From Fenollaria massiliensis (GTDB lineage: Bacteria > Bacillota > Clostridia > Tissierellales > Peptoniphilaceae), in contig NZ_HG326226.1 of assembly GCF_000312505.2 (NCBI RefSeq), forward strand, positions 124,001 to 188,000: a DNA stretch of 64,000 nucleotides, in the 5' to 3' direction. Within the stretch, counting starts at the first letter, position 1. Every line of letters starts with the position of its first letter. A program made the position numbers and the translations under genes. The notes beneath the pieces were generated by a model. The model saw nothing but the letters and a program-made list of their open reading frames with translations. It was not told where the DNA came from and did no database searches. This document shows, one piece after another, positions 42,999 to 50,857 of the stretch.

Positions 42999-44833
42999 AA
43001 GTCTTAGGTTTAACAGGCACAAGCGAGGTTTATTTAGCCTCGAATGAGAGAAATTTTAGAATAAATGAGTTTTTGCTCGTTGAAGACAAGGTTAAAAATT
43101 ATATAGGCGAGGTAGTTGAAGCAAATACCTTCAATCGCTTCATGCCATTTGAAAAAGAAAATGATTTTGTTGATCAAAGCGTGATTGATTCCTTGTATAA
43201 ATTGGGCTATGACGTGAATAATGAAGTCATCTACTTAGCTAAACTTAGGCTTTTAGAGGAAGCGATGTACCCAATCATGGCAGGCTCTTCCGTTAGAGTG
43301 CCAAAATTTGACGAGATCAAGAATCTTATCATCAAGTCATCACCTAAAGATGGCTTAGTTCTCGGAGTTATCAAGAATACTGATGACCTTTATGAACATG
43401 CTGACGAAGAGCTAAAAAATATTGTATATACATTTGAGCATGGCGAGAGAAAAAATCAAAATGATCTTCCATACATTTTCAATGTGAGTGAGTTTAGTCA
43501 GTACCCACACATCGGTGTATTTGGTGGCTCTGGCTCGGGTAAATCATTTGCTCTAAGAGTAATTATCGAAGAGCTTATGAAAAAGAGGATACCGACTATA
43601 GTTTTAGACCCTCACTATGAGATGGATTTTAAGCTAAAGACTTATGATGAAGCAGGTGACTACAGCAGTCTATATCAAAGCTTTTTACTTGGTAAGGACG
43701 TTGGAGTTGATTTTAAGGACATAAACGTGGGCGAATTCAAAAATTTATTAAACGCAGCTGGCGCAATGACAGATGCGATGGATACCTCAGTTGATGAAGT
43801 TTTTAAGAGGGGCGAGAGCCTTGACTCATTTAGACTTAGACTAAGCGAAATACTTGAAGCGCTTGATAGAACTGAGGATGCTCTTAAGATGGATATGCAG
43901 ACAGCCGAGCTTAATGGCGATGCAGCCGAAGCAGATAGGATAAAAAGATTACAAGGCTACCAAAATAAATATAGCCGCAAATTAAATGCATCGAGCTTAA
44001 AGGGAATTAGCTGGAGATTTAGAAGACTTGTTCAGGACAATGTATTTAGCAGCGATTCGGAAGCTTTAGAGGCAGCGCTTAGAAGCGGTAAACTTATTTC
44101 ATTAAAGGGATCGACAAGATTATTAGAAGTTTATTCATCATATATACTTAAGAAATTTTATTATAAGAGAAGAGCCTATATGGACGCGAAATTACTCGGA
44201 ACAAACGATGAAGACTACTTTCCACCATTTATCATCATCACAGATGAAGCACACAATTTTGCTCCGAAGGCCTTTGAGAGTGCATCAAAACCTATTCTTA
44301 AAGAAGTTGCTCAAGAGGGAAGAAAATACGGTGTCTTCTTAATTTTGGCAACACAAAGAATAACGCTGCTTGATGACACTATCACAGCTCAGCTCAATAC
44401 AAAATTTATACTAAGAACAGTTAGAGAATCAGACATAAGTACCATAAAAGAGGAGACAGACATCAGCTCAGACGATGCAAAGAGGCTTCCTTACTTAACT
44501 ACAGGCGATGCCTTTATATCAGAAGCCTCCTTTGGTAGAACCATATTCACAAGATTTCGTTTTGCCGACACCAAAGCCATAGACAAAGTAAATCCATTCT
44601 TAGAACTAAAGGGCGAGACAGAAGATAGGATGCTGGCTGTATTTGAAGAGATAAAAGACATACTTCCAATAAGCGATTTTAATCTAACTCGTGAAGCGGC
44701 TAGACTTGAAAAGACAGTAGGCACCATGAGCACAGAAGAATTTAAGGATATACTTGAACGACTAGCACAAGACGGATATATAAATAAAAGAACAAATCCA
44801 TTCGGACAAAATGAATATATAGAGAAGGAATAA
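42995..44833 (+). CDS. herA: HerA-like DNA translocase ATPase
   Basis: 612 residues. N-terminal beta-rich HAS-barrel-like domain (about 1-140), then an FtsK/HerA ATPase with Walker A GGSGSGKS at 177-184, Walker B IIITDEAHNF, and a sensor segment LILATQRI. Ends in a winged-helix-like region. Forms a hexamer that drives DNA into NurA in studied systems. Four-base overlap with nurA supports a working complex. Confidence 0.88.
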   Translation: MKVLGLTGTSEVYLASNERNFRINEFLLVEDKVKNYIGEVVEANTFNRFMPFEKENDFVDQSVIDSLYKLGYDVNNEVIYLAKLRLLEEAMYPIMAGSSVRVPKFDEIKNLIIKSSPKDGLVLGVIKNTDDLYEHADEELKNIVYTFEHGERKNQNDLPYIFNVSEFSQYPHIGVFGGSGSGKSFALRVIIEELMKKRIPTIVLDPHYEMDFKLKTYDEAGDYSSLYQSFLLGKDVGVDFKDINVGEFKNLLNAAGAMTDAMDTSVDEVFKRGESLDSFRLRLSEILEALDRTEDALKMDMQTAELNGDAAEADRIKRLQGYQNKYSRKLNASSLKGISWRFRRLVQDNVFSSDSEALEAALRSGKLISLKGSTRLLEVYSSYILKKFYYKRRAYMDAKLLGTNDEDYFPPFIIITDEAHNFAPKAFESASKPILKEVAQEGRKYGVFLILATQRITLLDDTITAQLNTKFILRTVRESDISTIKEETDISSDDAKRLPYLTTGDAFISEASFGRTIFTRFRFADTKAIDKVNPFLELKGETEDRMLAVFEEIKDILPISDFNLTREAARLEKTVGTMSTEEFKDILERLAQDGYINKRTNPFGQNEYIEKE

Positions 44834-44835
44834 AT

Positions 44836-46272
44836 ATGAGAATATTTTTTTTAGCAGCAGAAGTGAGTCCATTCGTTAAAACAAGAGGACTTGCTGAGAC
44901 AATGAGGTGCCTTCCACAAGAAGTCGCCAAAGAGGGCAACGACGTATATGTTTTCATTCCCTTACACAAGCCAATAAAGAGAGAATATCAAGAAAAAGTC
45001 GAGTTCATGTCATCCTACGGAGTCATGATGGGCGACGGCATTATTTACGCAAGCGTTTTTAAATACGAAGAAGCAGGCGTTAAATATATTTTTATTGCGA
45101 ATGAAGATTATTTCGAAAGAGACAGGATATATGGCGAGTTTGACGATGCCAAGCGCTACATCTTCTTTACAAAGGCAGTTTTGGAATTTATCAAGACCTA
45201 TAGCATTAAGCCGGACATAATTCACGCGAACGACTGGCATACAGGACTTGTGCCGATTTTATTAAAGCAGTACAAGAAAAGCGACAGCTATTACAAAGGA
45301 ATTAGAACAGTTTTCACCGTTCACAATCTAAAGTATCAAGGCGTTTTCAATCAAAATATCATAGCTGGCATAGTCGATACAGATCTTGAAGTGCTTAAGG
45401 ATCAAAATTATGAGTTCATCGATTCAATCAATATGCTTAAGGCAGGTATTGTCTCATCAGATATAGTTACTACCATAAGTAAGTCTTTTAGAGACGAGCT
45501 AATGGATCCACATTTCGGAGAGGGACTTGAAGAAGTTTTTAAGGAGTATAGCTATAAATTTCACGGCATTGTCAATGGTATAGACAACGAAAAATATAAT
45601 CCGATGACAGATGAAGCCTTATTTAAAAATTACGATGTAAATGCTTTTAAATTAAAAAGATATAATAAGGAAGAAGTTCAAAACTATTATGGACTTAAAA
45701 AAGATGGCGACAAGCCTCTAGTTATTATGATCAGCCGTATGAAGCGCTCAAAAGGAATTAAGCTTGTAATTGGTGCGATTGAAGAGATGATGAAGCTTGA
45801 TTGCAATTTCATCATCATGGGAACTGGATTTAAGAGCTACGAAGAAAAATTTAGAGAGCTTGAAGAAAAGTATCCTGATAAGATGGCGGCGAGAATTTAT
45901 TATAATGAGAACGAAGCGAGAAGATTATACGCAGCATCGGACATACTCTTGATGCCGTCAGAGCTTGAGCCTTGCGGATCAGCACAAATGATTGCCATGC
46001 GATATGGATCACTTCCTTTAGTTAGAAAAGTTGGCGGACTCAAAGACACCGTCATTGCGTATAACGATGATAAAGACCATGCCAATGGCTTTGCTTTTGA
46101 AAATATCGACCAAAATGAAATGTATGAGGCACTGAATAGAGCCTTGAAATTATATTATCAAGATGAAGATGAGTTTAATAGAATTTTGAAAAACGCGATG
46201 AAAGTTGACAATGGCTGGAAAAAGACAGCAGAGAAATATGTTGAGCTGTATCAAAGTCTGTCCGACGAATAA
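44836..46272 (+). CDS. glgA: Glycogen/starch synthase family glycosyltransferase (GT5)
   Basis: 478 residues, full length. GT5 features: N-terminal MRIFFLAAEVSPFVKTRGLAE, HANDWHTGLVP, KGIRTVFTVHNLKYQGVF, GIVNGIDNEKYNP and C-terminal catalytic PSELEPCGSAQMIAMRYGSLP. ADP-glucose is the expected donor. The glucose-nucleotide loop that is normally KTGGLAD or KVGGLAD reads KTRGLAE, placing Arg at the first Gly. No glgB, glgC, glgD or glgP is in the window. Two bases after herA. Confidence 0.9.
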   Translation: MRIFFLAAEVSPFVKTRGLAETMRCLPQEVAKEGNDVYVFIPLHKPIKREYQEKVEFMSSYGVMMGDGIIYASVFKYEEAGVKYIFIANEDYFERDRIYGEFDDAKRYIFFTKAVLEFIKTYSIKPDIIHANDWHTGLVPILLKQYKKSDSYYKGIRTVFTVHNLKYQGVFNQNIIAGIVDTDLEVLKDQNYEFIDSINMLKAGIVSSDIVTTISKSFRDELMDPHFGEGLEEVFKEYSYKFHGIVNGIDNEKYNPMTDEALFKNYDVNAFKLKRYNKEEVQNYYGLKKDGDKPLVIMISRMKRSKGIKLVIGAIEEMMKLDCNFIIMGTGFKSYEEKFRELEEKYPDKMAARIYYNENEARRLYAASDILLMPSELEPCGSAQMIAMRYGSLPLVRKVGGLKDTVIAYNDDKDHANGFAFENIDQNEMYEALNRALKLYYQDEDEFNRILKNAMKVDNGWKKTAEKYVELYQSLSDE

Positions 46273-46634
46273 ATTTTGCGTTTGTGCTAAGCACTAAGGG
46301 TCTCGTCCATTTTGGACGAGGTTCTTCAAATGCGCCCTTACGCTCATTCGCTTGTTCGGCAATGCTCGACTTATTTCGCATTAAGTTGAGCCCTTTTGCT
46401 AGTTTCGAATTGTTTTGTCGTTGCGGAGTGCACTTGCACACCTCACTCCAAAAAATTCTGTACAACGCAAAATCATCTCAACTTCTCTGCGAACTAAGCG
46501 TTTGAGTGACTTTGTATAGCGTTATTAAAAAATCGCTACGTCCAATCATCGCAATGCGAAGCATCAAGGTTCTCGGGACCCACTCTATGCGAAGCATAGT
46601 AAGTGGGTGAGGTTCTTCTTTTTCCAGCAAAATT
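46271..46634. repeat. Composite intergenic element (hairpins E and F) with inverted ends
   Basis: About 364 bases that begin right at the glgA stop with AAATTTTGCG and end with GCAAAATT. Inside: hairpin E (CTCGTCC / GGACGAG, 46302-46320, then GTTCTTC), a TTCGGCAATGCTCGA segment, palindromic repeat R1 copy b, and hairpin F with long arms ACCCACT / AGTGGGT (46578-46608) and inner TATGC-GAA-GCATA, then GAGGTTCTTCTTTTTCCAGC. It looks like several small elements nested or joined. Most of the 750-base gap before aspA is this element. Confidence 0.65.
46394..46471. repeat. Dispersed intergenic repeat R1, copy b
   Basis: Matches 3941-4018 over about 78 bases: TTTGCTAGTTTCGAATT, TGCGGAGTGCA, GCACACCTCACTCCAAAA and TTCTGTACAACGCAAA. 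The outer and inner palindrome arms are preserved. Confidence 0.75.
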
Positions 46635-46726
46635 AGTTGGGATAAAGTGATTAATTTATGAATCGCTTGTTCTGCGAAATTTGCAGATTTTATAAAATTT
46701 TCAATAAATAAGAATTAAAAATCACA

Positions 46727-46756
46727 AACCTCTTTGCTAGTCGAAGAGGTTTTTTA
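46727..46756 (+). terminator. Terminator downstream of glgA
   Basis: Eight-pair stem AACCTCTT / AAGAGGTT with a 9-base loop, then T5 A T. It is over 450 bases after the glgA stop. Confidence 0.8.
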
Positions 46757-46869
46757 TAAAAAATTATTCGAGCAAAAAAATTTCATATAAATATATTCAT
46801 TTATAAAAATTTTATAAAATATTTTTGAAAATATTAAAATATTTCTTTCATATTTATCAATTTAAAGAC

Positions 46870-46885
46870 TGTGATTCAAGTCACA
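46870..46885. promoter_or_regulatory. Perfect CRP/FNR-type operator upstream of aspA
   Basis: TGTGATTCAAGTCACA is an exact TGTGA-N6-TCACA palindrome, the consensus for CRP/FNR-family regulators including Bacillus-type Fnr. It lies about 120 bases before the best aspA start of transcription. An anaerobic or metabolic activator of aspartase is a sensible reading, but the regulator itself is not in the window. Confidence 0.55.
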
Positions 46886-46962
46886 ATGAATTATATTTTT
46901 ACTTAGCTTGCAAATACTTTAATGAATTAAAAAATTTAGTCTATAATCCCAGACTTAAGCGC

Positions 46963-46991
46963 TTGCAAGCTTTTCGATTATGTGTTAAAAT
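46963..46991 (+). promoter_or_regulatory. Promoter of aspA
   Basis: TTGCAA at 46963-46968, 17-base spacer, TAAAAT at 46986-46991. The -35 is inside a perfect palindrome GCTTGCAAGC (46961-46970), which could be an operator. A second possible -10 (TATAAT) is at 46942-46947. Confidence 0.6.
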
Positions 46992-47022
46992 GATGATGTA
47001 ATTAAAATTCGGGAGGTAAGTC

Positions 47023-48465
47023 ATGGAAGAAATCAAAAAAAGAATAGAATCAGACTCTATTGGTGAGAAGGAAGTACCAGTAGACGCTTATTATGGCGTT
47101 CAAAGTCTAAGAGGTAAAGAAAACTTTCATATAACTGGTAGACACATTCATCCAGAGATGATAGTTGCTCTAGCAGAAATTAAAAAGGCTTGCGCAATCA
47201 CTAACCAACAATCACGCCTTATGTCTAAGGAAAAGGAAGAAGCCATTGCCAAGGCTTGTGATATGGTTATCGAAGGAAAATATCACGACCAATTTATTTG
47301 CGATGCAATTCAAGGCGGAGCTGGAACTACAGCTAACATGAACGCTAACGAAGTTATCGCTAACCTAGCTAATGAGCTTATGGGCGGAGACCTAGGTACA
47401 TATGACCACGTTCATCCAAATGACGACGTTAACATGTGCCAATCAACTAACGACGTTTATCCAACAGCTGGAAAGATAGCTGCTGTTAAGCTTGTTAACA
47501 AGGCTATAGACCAATTAATGGATTTAATCAATGCTCTTGAAAAGAAATCAATCGAGTTTGACGACGTTATCAAGATGGGCAGAACACAATTACAAGACGC
47601 AGTACCTATCAGACTTGGACAAGAATTCCACGCATATCAAAGCGCTCTTCGCCGTGACATTAGAAGAATTAAAAAGGCAAGAGATGTTCTAAAAGTTATA
47701 AACATGGGATCAACAGCCATCGGTACAGGCATAAACGTTGATGTTAACTACTATGTCAATATTACTGAAACACTTGCGAGAGTGACAGGACTTTCGCTTA
47801 AACAAGCAGATGACATGATTGACGGCACACAAAATCTTGACGGAGTGGCTTTCCTATCAGCAACAATTAAGACTTGCGCGATAACATTGTCAAAGATGAG
47901 TAACGACCTAAGACTTATGAGCTCAGGTCCAAGAACTGGTTTTGGAGAAATAATTTTACCAGCTAGACAAAACGGCTCATCCATCATGCCAGGAAAGGTT
48001 AACCCAGTTATTCCAGAAGTAGCTAGCCAAGTTGCTTTCTCAATCATAGGTAATGACATGTGCATCACTATGGCGGCAGAAGCAGGTCAACTTGAACTAA
48101 ACGCATTCGAACCAGTTATGTTCTACAAGCTTTTCGAATCAATCGAAACACTTGGCAATGCTTGCGAAACACTTAGAGTGAACTGCGTTGAAGGCATCAA
48201 AGCTGACAAAGAAAGATGCAAAGCACTACTTGATAACTCAGTAGGTATGGTAACAGCCCTTGTACCACACATCGGCTACAAAAAATCAGCAGCCATCGCT
48301 AAAGAAGCGCTTAAAACAGGCGAATCAGTTACTTCAATCATACTAAGAGACAATATACTTGACCAAAACGAAATAGACGAAATCTTCAACCCATTCCAAC
48401 TAACTAAACCGGGAATTGCAGCGAGGGAGCTAATCCAAGAAAAAGGCGATAAGGAAGAAGAATAA
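47023..48465 (+). CDS. aspA: Aspartate ammonia-lyase
   Basis: 480 residues, aspartase/fumarase superfamily. The catalytic signature GSSIMPGKVNPVIPEV is present, with ERDSIGEKEVP-like start (ESDSIGEKEVPVDAYYGVQS) and TNDVYPTA. Converts aspartate to fumarate and ammonia, feeding anaerobic amino-acid fermentation. Length and start favour aspartase over class II fumarase. Strong GGGAGG site, single-gene unit. Confidence 0.95.
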   Translation: MEEIKKRIESDSIGEKEVPVDAYYGVQSLRGKENFHITGRHIHPEMIVALAEIKKACAITNQQSRLMSKEKEEAIAKACDMVIEGKYHDQFICDAIQGGAGTTANMNANEVIANLANELMGGDLGTYDHVHPNDDVNMCQSTNDVYPTAGKIAAVKLVNKAIDQLMDLINALEKKSIEFDDVIKMGRTQLQDAVPIRLGQEFHAYQSALRRDIRRIKKARDVLKVINMGSTAIGTGINVDVNYYVNITETLARVTGLSLKQADDMIDGTQNLDGVAFLSATIKTCAITLSKMSNDLRLMSSGPRTGFGEIILPARQNGSSIMPGKVNPVIPEVASQVAFSIIGNDMCITMAAEAGQLELNAFEPVMFYKLFESIETLGNACETLRVNCVEGIKADKERCKALLDNSVGMVTALVPHIGYKKSAAIAKEALKTGESVTSIILRDNILDQNEIDEIFNPFQLTKPGIAARELIQEKGDKEEE

Positions 48466-48590
48466 AATTTTGCGTTAAAATTGCGACTGGAACTCGTTCG
48501 CTTTTCGGCAATACTCGAGTACTTGTACGTACACTCCGTTTGCCTCAAAGCTCCACTTCGTCCCATTCATCAATTTTCTTCGCAAAATTT
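48465..48590. repeat. Small intergenic element G1 with perfect 10-bp inverted ends
   Basis: 126 bases starting at the aspA stop: left end AAATTTTGCG (48465-48474), right end CGCAAAATTT (48581-48590), exact reverse complements. The interior matches element D (TTAAAATTGC, TTCGGCAATACTCGAGTA, CTCAAAGCTCCACTTCGT). No open frame of interest. The architecture is like a miniature inverted-repeat element. Confidence 0.7.
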
Positions 48591-48630
48591 ACTCGGAGTA
48601 GACTGTTAGCGCTAATTGAAGGGCAAAATT
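48581..48630. repeat. 50-bp direct repeat, copy 1
   Basis: CGCAAAATTTACTCGGAGTA, GACTGTTAGCGCTAAT, GAAGGGCAAAATT in order; 47 of 50 bases are the same as 48773-48822. Confidence 0.8.
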
Positions 48631-48700
48631 TACTCGGGGTATTAGATTTATTTTATATATCACTTACTTCGTCAGTCCACCTCGTCCCATTCATCTCAAG

Positions 48701-48771
48701 TGCGAAGCACCAAGGTTCTGGGGTACCCATTCAAAGCGAAGCTTTGTAAATGGGTCAGGTTCTTCTTTTCT
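48701..48771. repeat. Hairpin element G with GCGAAGC core
   Basis: TGCGAAGCACCAAGGTTCT, then arms ACCCATT / AATGGGT (48725-48731 with 48749-48755), inner AAAGC-GAA-GCTTT, then CAGGTTCTTCTTTT. Same layout as hairpin F but with different paired bases. The GCGAAGC apex is an unusually stable DNA mini-hairpin. Confidence 0.65.
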
Positions 48772-48772
48772 T

Positions 48773-48822
48773 CGCAAAATTTACTCGGAGTAGACTGTTA
48801 GTGCTAATCGAAGTGCAAAATT
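48773..48822. repeat. 50-bp direct repeat, copy 2
   Basis: Second copy of the repeat at 48581-48630, differing at three positions. The two copies flank hairpin element G, as expected if a unit was inserted or duplicated. Confidence 0.8.
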
Positions 48823-48872
48823 AGTTCGGAGTAAATAAACTATTTTAATAAATAAAACAAAATAAAAGATTT

Positions 48873-48920
48873 ATGGGGAGCAAATGCATTAAAAATTTGT
48901 GCAAATGCTCCCCATTTTTA
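48873..48920 (+). terminator. Terminator between aspA and the EamA transporter
   Basis: Ten-pair outer stem ATGGGGAGCA / TGCTCCCCAT plus inner ATGCA / TGCA pairing, then TTTTTATTT. Confidence 0.85.
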
Positions 48921-48941
48921 TTTGCAAATTTGTGCTATAAT
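48919..48941 (+). promoter_or_regulatory. Extended -10 promoter of the EamA transporter
   Basis: TATAAT at 48936-48941 preceded by TGC (extended -10); no good -35, which extended -10 promoters do not need. Starts in the tail of the upstream terminator. Confidence 0.6.
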
Positions 48942-48972
48942 ATAAGTATAAAAAACATAGGAGTAGATTTAG

Positions 48973-50022
48973 ATGAATAAAAATAATAAAATCACTGCAA
49001 TAATTTGCGCGATATTAGCAGCCGTCTTTTATGCACTTAATACGCCATTCTCAAAAGTTTTATTAAAAAATATCTCGCCGACATTCATGGCGTCCTTCCT
49101 TTACCTTGGAGCTGGCATCGGCGTTGGTATCATGTATTTATTTAAATATAAAAACGAGGATAAGGACATGAGGCTTACAAAAAATGATTTGACATACACT
49201 ATACTTATGGTGGTCTTAGATGTAATTGCACCCATATTTTTAATGATAGGTATATCAATAGGTTCATCTGCAAACGCATCACTTTTAGGAAACTTCGAGA
49301 TAGTTGCAACAAGCATCATCGCTCTAGTGTTTTTTAAAGAAGATGTGTCGAAAAATTTATGGATTGCCATAGTATTTATCACGCTTTCAAGCATTATACT
49401 TTCATTTGAGGGTCAAGAATCTTTTAGATTTTCATATGGATCGCTTTTTGTAATACTGGCAACTATGTCTTGGGGTCTTGAAAATAACTGCACTAGAAAA
49501 ATTTCAAACAAATCCTCTTATCAAATCGTGACCATAAAAGGACTTTGTTCAGGAATTGCTTCCTTAATCATATCCATAATTATAGGAGAGAAATTTCCTG
49601 AGATCCGCTATACTTTCTTTGCACTTTTGCTTGGCTATGTGGCTTATGGACTAAGCATATTTTTGTACGTGCGCAGTCAAAGAGATTTAGGCGCAGCTAA
49701 GACTAGTGCTTATTATGCAATCGCCCCATTTATTGGAACGTTTTTGTGTTTTCTGGTCAATGGTGAAGCTTTAAGTGCTTCATATTTTGTTGGGCTTATC
49801 TTGATGATAGTGGGAACAGTTTTTGTAGTTATTGACACTTGCTTAATTAAGCATACGCACTTGCATACACATACTATCACTCACACACATGATGGTTATA
49901 CGCATACACATGTCTTGACACATGAGCACGAGCACAAACACTTTTTGAATGAAGACAAGGAAGGTCACAATGACTTTTTGAGCAGTGAAGAGCACATGAG
50001 ATTGCATAAGAACAATTTATAA
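48973..50022 (+). CDS. EamA/DMT-family transporter with His-rich C-terminal tail
   Basis: 349 residues. Ten membrane helices in two EamA repeats (TAIICAILAAVFYALNTPFSK opens the first; SYGSLFVILATMSWGLENN the second). After the last helix (about residue 293) comes a cytosolic tail with 15 His, including HTHLHTHTITHTHDGYTH and HEHEHKH patterns, which very probably binds metal such as Zn, Ni or Co. EamA proteins move small metabolites or metals. It lies just before the ArsM-like gene, 69 bases apart, possibly cotranscribed. Confidence 0.85.
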   Translation: MNKNNKITAIICAILAAVFYALNTPFSKVLLKNISPTFMASFLYLGAGIGVGIMYLFKYKNEDKDMRLTKNDLTYTILMVVLDVIAPIFLMIGISIGSSANASLLGNFEIVATSIIALVFFKEDVSKNLWIAIVFITLSSIILSFEGQESFRFSYGSLFVILATMSWGLENNCTRKISNKSSYQIVTIKGLCSGIASLIISIIIGEKFPEIRYTFFALLLGYVAYGLSIFLYVRSQRDLGAAKTSAYYAIAPFIGTFLCFLVNGEALSASYFVGLILMIVGTVFVVIDTCLIKHTHLHTHTITHTHDGYTHTHVLTHEHEHKHFLNEDKEGHNDFLSSEEHMRLHKNNL

Positions 50023-50091
50023 ATATTAAGAAACAATATAACATATAGAATATTTTAAATATGTTCTGGGTATATATACTATGGTGATGAT

Positions 50092-50841
50092 ATGAAAAAA
50101 ATAGATACAAAACAATATGTTGATGAATTTTATAAAAAGATAGCCGAGGACAATCAGGTTTCGGACGAGGAAAAGCAAAGAGCGGTTGCCTACTCCTTAG
50201 GCTACACTGACGAGGACATTGAGCTCGGCGGCGATTTGGGTCTTGGCTGCGGCAATCCCATTCAAAATGCTAAGCTAAAAGATGGCGAGTGGCTACTTGA
50301 CCTTGGCTGCGGCAAAGGGGTCGATGTATTCAAGGCGGCTCGTGAGATGCACGGAACTGGCAAGGCTGTGGGGATTGATAGGCTACCCGAAATGATTGAG
50401 CGTGCGAATTTCATTCGCGACAAAAGAGGCTTTGACAATGCCGACTTTTTAGTCTCAGACATTGACGATATCAACTTGCCTGACAATACCTTTGACGTCG
50501 TTATATCAAATTGTGTTATCAATCTACTTGAAGATAAGGAAAAGGTTTATAAAGAGATATTTCGTGTGCTTAAACCAGGCGGACGTGTTTCGATAAGTGA
50601 CATCATTCAGATAAAAAAGCTTCCTGATGATATCTTAGCTGACCCCATCTTTCACGCGACATGAGTAGGTGGATCCATCACTTCAGAGGCTCTGAAGAAA
50701 ATTTTAGAAAAGGTTGGCTTCATGCCATTTACCATAGTAGAAGAGGACTTGACAGAGGAGTATCTAAATAAGTGGGGCCACGAAGGCCTTGATGAATTTA
50801 TCAAGCATGGCAAGATACTCGCGATAAAACCATTTAATTAA
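50092..50841 (+). CDS. ArsM-like SAM methyltransferase, probable selenoprotein (UGA read as Sec at 191)
   Basis: 249 residues if the in-frame TGA at 50662-50664 is read as selenocysteine; 190 if it stops there. Features: LGLGCGNP (Cys 53, conserved in arsenite methyltransferases), SAM motif LLDLGCGKGVDVF at about 68-80, and RVLKPGGRVSISDI. After the TGA the same frame continues VGGSITSEALKKILEKVGF to a TAA at 50839, just as in ArsM, where the segment reads roughly YxGCVxGAL with a catalytic Cys: the UGA falls exactly on that Cys. A SECIS-like hairpin follows (next entry). Expected role: methylation of arsenite or a related metalloid. SelA, SelB and tRNA-Sec are not in the window, so decoding is inferred. 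Confidence 0.75.
50662..50697 (+). promoter_or_regulatory. Candidate bacterial SECIS element
   Basis: UGA at 50662-50664, then a seven-pair stem CTTCAGA / TCTGAAG (50681-50687 with 50691-50697) closed by a GGC loop. The loop guanines are 24-25 bases after the UGA, inside the range known for bacterial SECIS, and the A-GG-pyrimidine loop resembles that of E. coli fdhF. Confidence 0.65.
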
Positions 50842-50857
50842 TTTAAAATCTATGTTT

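Noticed and set aside
46175-46505. Open frames on both strands (46175-46465 minus, 46284-46505 plus) after glgA
   Set aside because: Both run through the composite repeat element; their presence reflects palindromic sequence, not a gene.
46271-46634. tRNA or rRNA gene in the GC-richer repeat stretches
   Set aside because: No cloverleaf, T-loop GTTCGAATC-type box or rRNA signature could be found.
48540-48749. 69-residue open frame in the aspA downstream region
   Set aside because: Lies wholly in repeats; no ribosome site or conserved features.
49850-49950. CAC/ACA-rich tract as a microsatellite or CRISPR-like repeat
   Set aside because: It is the in-frame His/Thr-rich tail of the EamA transporter. 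No regularly spaced direct repeats with unique spacers were seen anywhere in the window.
50662-50664. Reading the UGA as the true stop of a truncated ArsM-like gene
   Set aside because: The frame continues with family sequence after it, the UGA falls on a conserved Cys position, a SECIS-like hairpin follows, and the terminator comes after the later TAA. Kept as the main alternative only.
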